In this document: piece by piece, positions 53,100 to 54,639 of the stretch
Layout: each line of letters starts with the position of its first letter
Position numbering within the stretch: the first letter of the stretch is position 1
Assembly (NCBI GenBank): GCA_029261475.1
Contig: JAJDBG010000120.1
Coordinates: 1-54,639, forward strand
From: Nitrospinaceae bacterium
Lineage (GTDB): Bacteria > Nitrospinota > Nitrospinia > Nitrospinales > VA-1
Length of the DNA stretch: 54,639 bases
Direction: 5' to 3'
Notes under the pieces: generated by a model
What the model saw: only the letters and a program-made list of their open reading frames with translations
Databases searched by the model: none
Told to the model about the DNA's origin: nothing
Translations under genes and position numbers: made by a program

Positions 53100-53558
53100 A
53101 TGACTGCAACATTATGGCTTGTAGTAGGTTTTGCCGGGCAGGCCTTGTTTGGTGCCCGTTTCATTATTCAGTGGATAGTGTCAGAAAAAAAGGGTGAGAG
53201 CACTATTCCCCTCGCATTCTGGTACTGTAGCATCGGTGGCAGTATCATCCTGTTGACCTATTCCATCTACAAACAAGATCCTGTATTTATCGTAGGCCAA
53301 AGTCTCGGTTCTATAATCTACATAAGAAATCTAGTACTGATCGACCAAAAAAAGAAAAGAGCACGAGCCGCAGAGATGGAGAACAATGCTGCGGAGATGG
53401 AGAACAATGCCGCAACACTGGAAAGTAATGCCGCAGAGATGGAAAACAACGCCACAGAACTGAAGAACAATGCCGCAGAGATGGAGAGCAACGCCGCAGA
53501 GCTAAAGAACAATGCCGCAGAACTGAGGAGCAATGCTGCAGAGCTGAGGAATAGTTAA
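53100..53558 (+). CDS. LAB_N domain membrane protein with heptad-repeat tail
   Basis: A 152-residue protein. Residues 1-85 have about three membrane segments matching the LAB_N (lipid A biosynthesis N-terminal) domain: LWLVVGFAGQALFGARFIIQWI, YCSIGGSIILLTYSIYKQD, VGQSLGSIIYIRNL. Residues about 90-152 are nine heptads (consensus AAEMENN) encoded by a 21-bp tandem repeat, likely a coiled coil with asparagine-rich face. The ATG at 53100 is preferred over a TTG at 53079 inside the glycosyltransferase gene. Stand-alone LAB_N proteins next to GT2 enzymes are common; the tail is not. Confidence 0.85.
   Translation: MTATLWLVVGFAGQALFGARFIIQWIVSEKKGESTIPLAFWYCSIGGSIILLTYSIYKQDPVFIVGQSLGSIIYIRNLVLIDQKKKRARAAEMENNAAEMENNAATLESNAAEMENNATELKNNAAEMESNAAELKNNAAELRSNAAELRNS
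53367..53555 (+). repeat. Nine tandem 21-bp repeats in coding sequence
   Basis: Nine consecutive 21-base units, each coding one heptad (first unit AAEMENN, later AAELKNN/AAELRSN). Units at the start are most alike; later ones have diverged by base changes. The repeat keeps the reading frame and ends at the stop codon. Confidence 0.9.
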
Positions 53559-53764
53559 TGAAGAATAAATTAAAACTCCGCGCAGTCGGCCTTGGCCTGA
53601 TGATTCTGGGTGGAATTCTCTTTGTTGTTGCAGTCAAATACATTAACTCCGAGTGGCCACAAATTTTTGTAGGGCTCGCCAGTATCCTCTCATCAGCAAT
53701 GGGTTTCGGCATCTTGATCATGCCACTCGAACCCTCCTCGACAGAGCCAGAGCAAAACGATTGA
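53558..53764 (+). CDS. Small membrane protein
   Basis: A 68-residue protein with two hydrophobic segments (about 7-25 and 35-54) and a polar C-terminus. Its ATG overlaps the stop of the LAB_N gene (TAATG), so it is probably translated with it. No family recognised. It may belong to the same glycosylation unit. Confidence 0.6.
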   Translation: MKNKLKLRAVGLGLMILGGILFVVAVKYINSEWPQIFVGLASILSSAMGFGILIMPLEPSSTEPEQND

Positions 53765-54022
53765 ATTTCCGTTTTGTCCAAAGTCCCTTAATCATCAAAA
53801 ACATAGCATTTAAAAGCCTTACCCTGCATTTTAGGTCCCTGCAAAATTCTTGACTTTAACTAACCCCTATGATATTTCTCTACACTTCGTGCCGCCTCTC
53901 AGCACAATTTGTGAGGATAGATGACCGGTTTTAAAACTCAAATCATTGGTCGTTTTGTTTGTTTAATAAAATTATTTTGAATTGATTGCGGATTCTTAAC
54001 CACAGGCTATCAAGAGATCCTA

Positions 54023-54639
54023 ATGGAAAAGTCACCTAAGCAACTGAACCAAGCTTCATTCTTTCAAAAACTGGGAATTTCATTCCTCCTTATACTAATC
54101 TACGGACTGGTCCACATTGGCCCTGCCCTCGCACCATTTTCTTCAAGCGGAATGACACTGACCTTGGGTGGTGTTTCTTCAGCCTATGCAGAAGAAGACG
54201 ACGAGGAGGAGTATGAGGACGACGAGGACGAGGAGGATGAGGACGAGGAAGGCGGCGATGAAGAAGGAGGCGGAGAAGGCGAAGAAGGCGCCGAGGCCGA
54301 AGAGGATGACAAATCCTACCTGACCGATATCGGCCCTGCTAAAGACCATGAATTCTCTGAATTCTCCTTTTTAGGCACCAGCAACAGGAAGTTCACCTGG
54401 TTTGCCGCTCAGCTTCATATACTATTTGCATCATTTATTCTGGGTTGTCCCATGTTCGTTGTCATCATGGAAGTCATGGGCGCACGTCGAACACAGGGAG
54501 TGCGAAAATCCATTATTTTATCAAACGTCTTTTTAGCCGTACTCATTGGCGTTGTCATAGGTATTGTGGGAGAAATTATCGTCGGGATTCATCACGGCGT
54601 ACTCTACGGTTTATGGGCTTGTGCATTCGCCTCATTGCT
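54023..54639 (+). CDS. CydA-like membrane protein with acidic linker, 3' truncated
   Basis: The frame opens at 54023 and runs off the window after 205 codons. An N-terminal hydrophobic segment (about 18-38, possibly a signal) precedes a very acidic, low-complexity stretch (about 57-97: runs of Glu/Asp, then Gly/Glu). After DIGPAKDHEF, the sequence FTWFAAQLHILFASFILGCP resembles the first helix of cytochrome bd-type CydA subunits, where a histidine ligates heme. Two more helices follow. Nitrospira- and Nitrospina-type genomes carry such bd-like proteins. The assignment needs the missing part. Confidence 0.5.
   Translation, partial: MEKSPKQLNQASFFQKLGISFLLILIYGLVHIGPALAPFSSSGMTLTLGGVSSAYAEEDDEEEYEDDEDEEDEDEEGGDEEGGGEGEEGAEAEEDDKSYLTDIGPAKDHEFSEFSFLGTSNRKFTWFAAQLHILFASFILGCPMFVVIMEVMGARRTQGVRKSIILSNVFLAVLIGVVIGIVGEIIVGIHHGVLYGLWACAFASL

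Noticed and set aside
53311-53781. Minus-strand frame of 156 codons across the 21-bp repeats
   Set aside because: Mirror of the tandem repeat; open only because the repeat lacks stops in several frames.
1-54639. CRISPR arrays, tRNA genes, prophage
   Set aside because: No spaced direct repeats, cloverleaf patterns or phage genes were recognised by eye; a tRNAscan and CRISPR search would settle this.

Overview
The window looks like chromosomal DNA of a Gram-negative, moderately AT-rich bacterium with c-type cytochromes and many sensory proteins. The combination of a tetraheme metallophosphatase fusion, a PCP-reductase/chlorite-dismutase-family fusion, an NnrS protein, a CydA-like oxidase subunit and a c-heme chemoreceptor suggests a Nitrospinota/Nitrospirota-like organism. 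That placement is inference; there is no rRNA or tRNA here to confirm it. I saw no insertion sequence, integrase, prophage, CRISPR array or tRNA.

Layout. 1-5.3 kb: 3' part of a sensor kinase, an NnrS-family heme/copper membrane protein, and on the minus strand a compact stretch with its own promoter, inverted repeats and intrinsic terminator (candidate small RNA), then a PHP phosphoesterase. 5.4-9.4 kb: an envelope group (metallophosphatase-tetraheme cytochrome, DsbA-like oxidoreductase, S41 protease). 9.5-11.4 kb: a small protein and two translationally coupled aldolases of different mechanistic classes. 11.6-18.5 kb: EVE protein, secreted protein, Rossmann protein, GAF/HD-GYP phosphodiesterase, MgtE and small genes, including a lipoyl-like domain without its lysine. 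18.5-25.6 kb: fatty acid/phospholipid operon on the minus strand in the order yceD-rpmF-plsX-fabH-fabD-fabG-acpP-fabF-rnc. 25.7-31.9 kb: MuiA-like protein, hypothetical proteins, heme-binding chemoreceptor, BolA and a zinc ribbon. 32-40 kb: MurJ, ThrH, a PAS/GAF sensor kinase overlapping its response regulator, a second regulator with a cysteine-rich tail, and a methyltransferase. 40-51 kb: BioD, PhnP-like hydrolase, cation-efflux transporter, the PCP_red-chlorite dismutase fusion, SGNH hydrolase, DUF1643, DUF1566, alanine racemase, RdgB and a J-domain protein. 51-54.6 kb: RlmN, a GT2 glycosyltransferase with a LAB_N membrane protein carrying nine heptad repeats, and the start of a CydA-like subunit cut by the window edge.

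How the parts relate. The fab/pls operon makes acyl-ACP and the first phospholipid precursor, and MurJ, Alr and the GT2/LAB_N pair serve the envelope. Several sensory outputs (two histidine kinases, two receiver proteins, HD-GYP, heme MCP) suggest strong redox and environmental sensing. The least explained items are the minus-strand RNA locus at about 3.9-4.14 kb, whose 13-base stretch is complementary to the 16S anti-Shine-Dalgarno tail, and several domain fusions with altered key residues.
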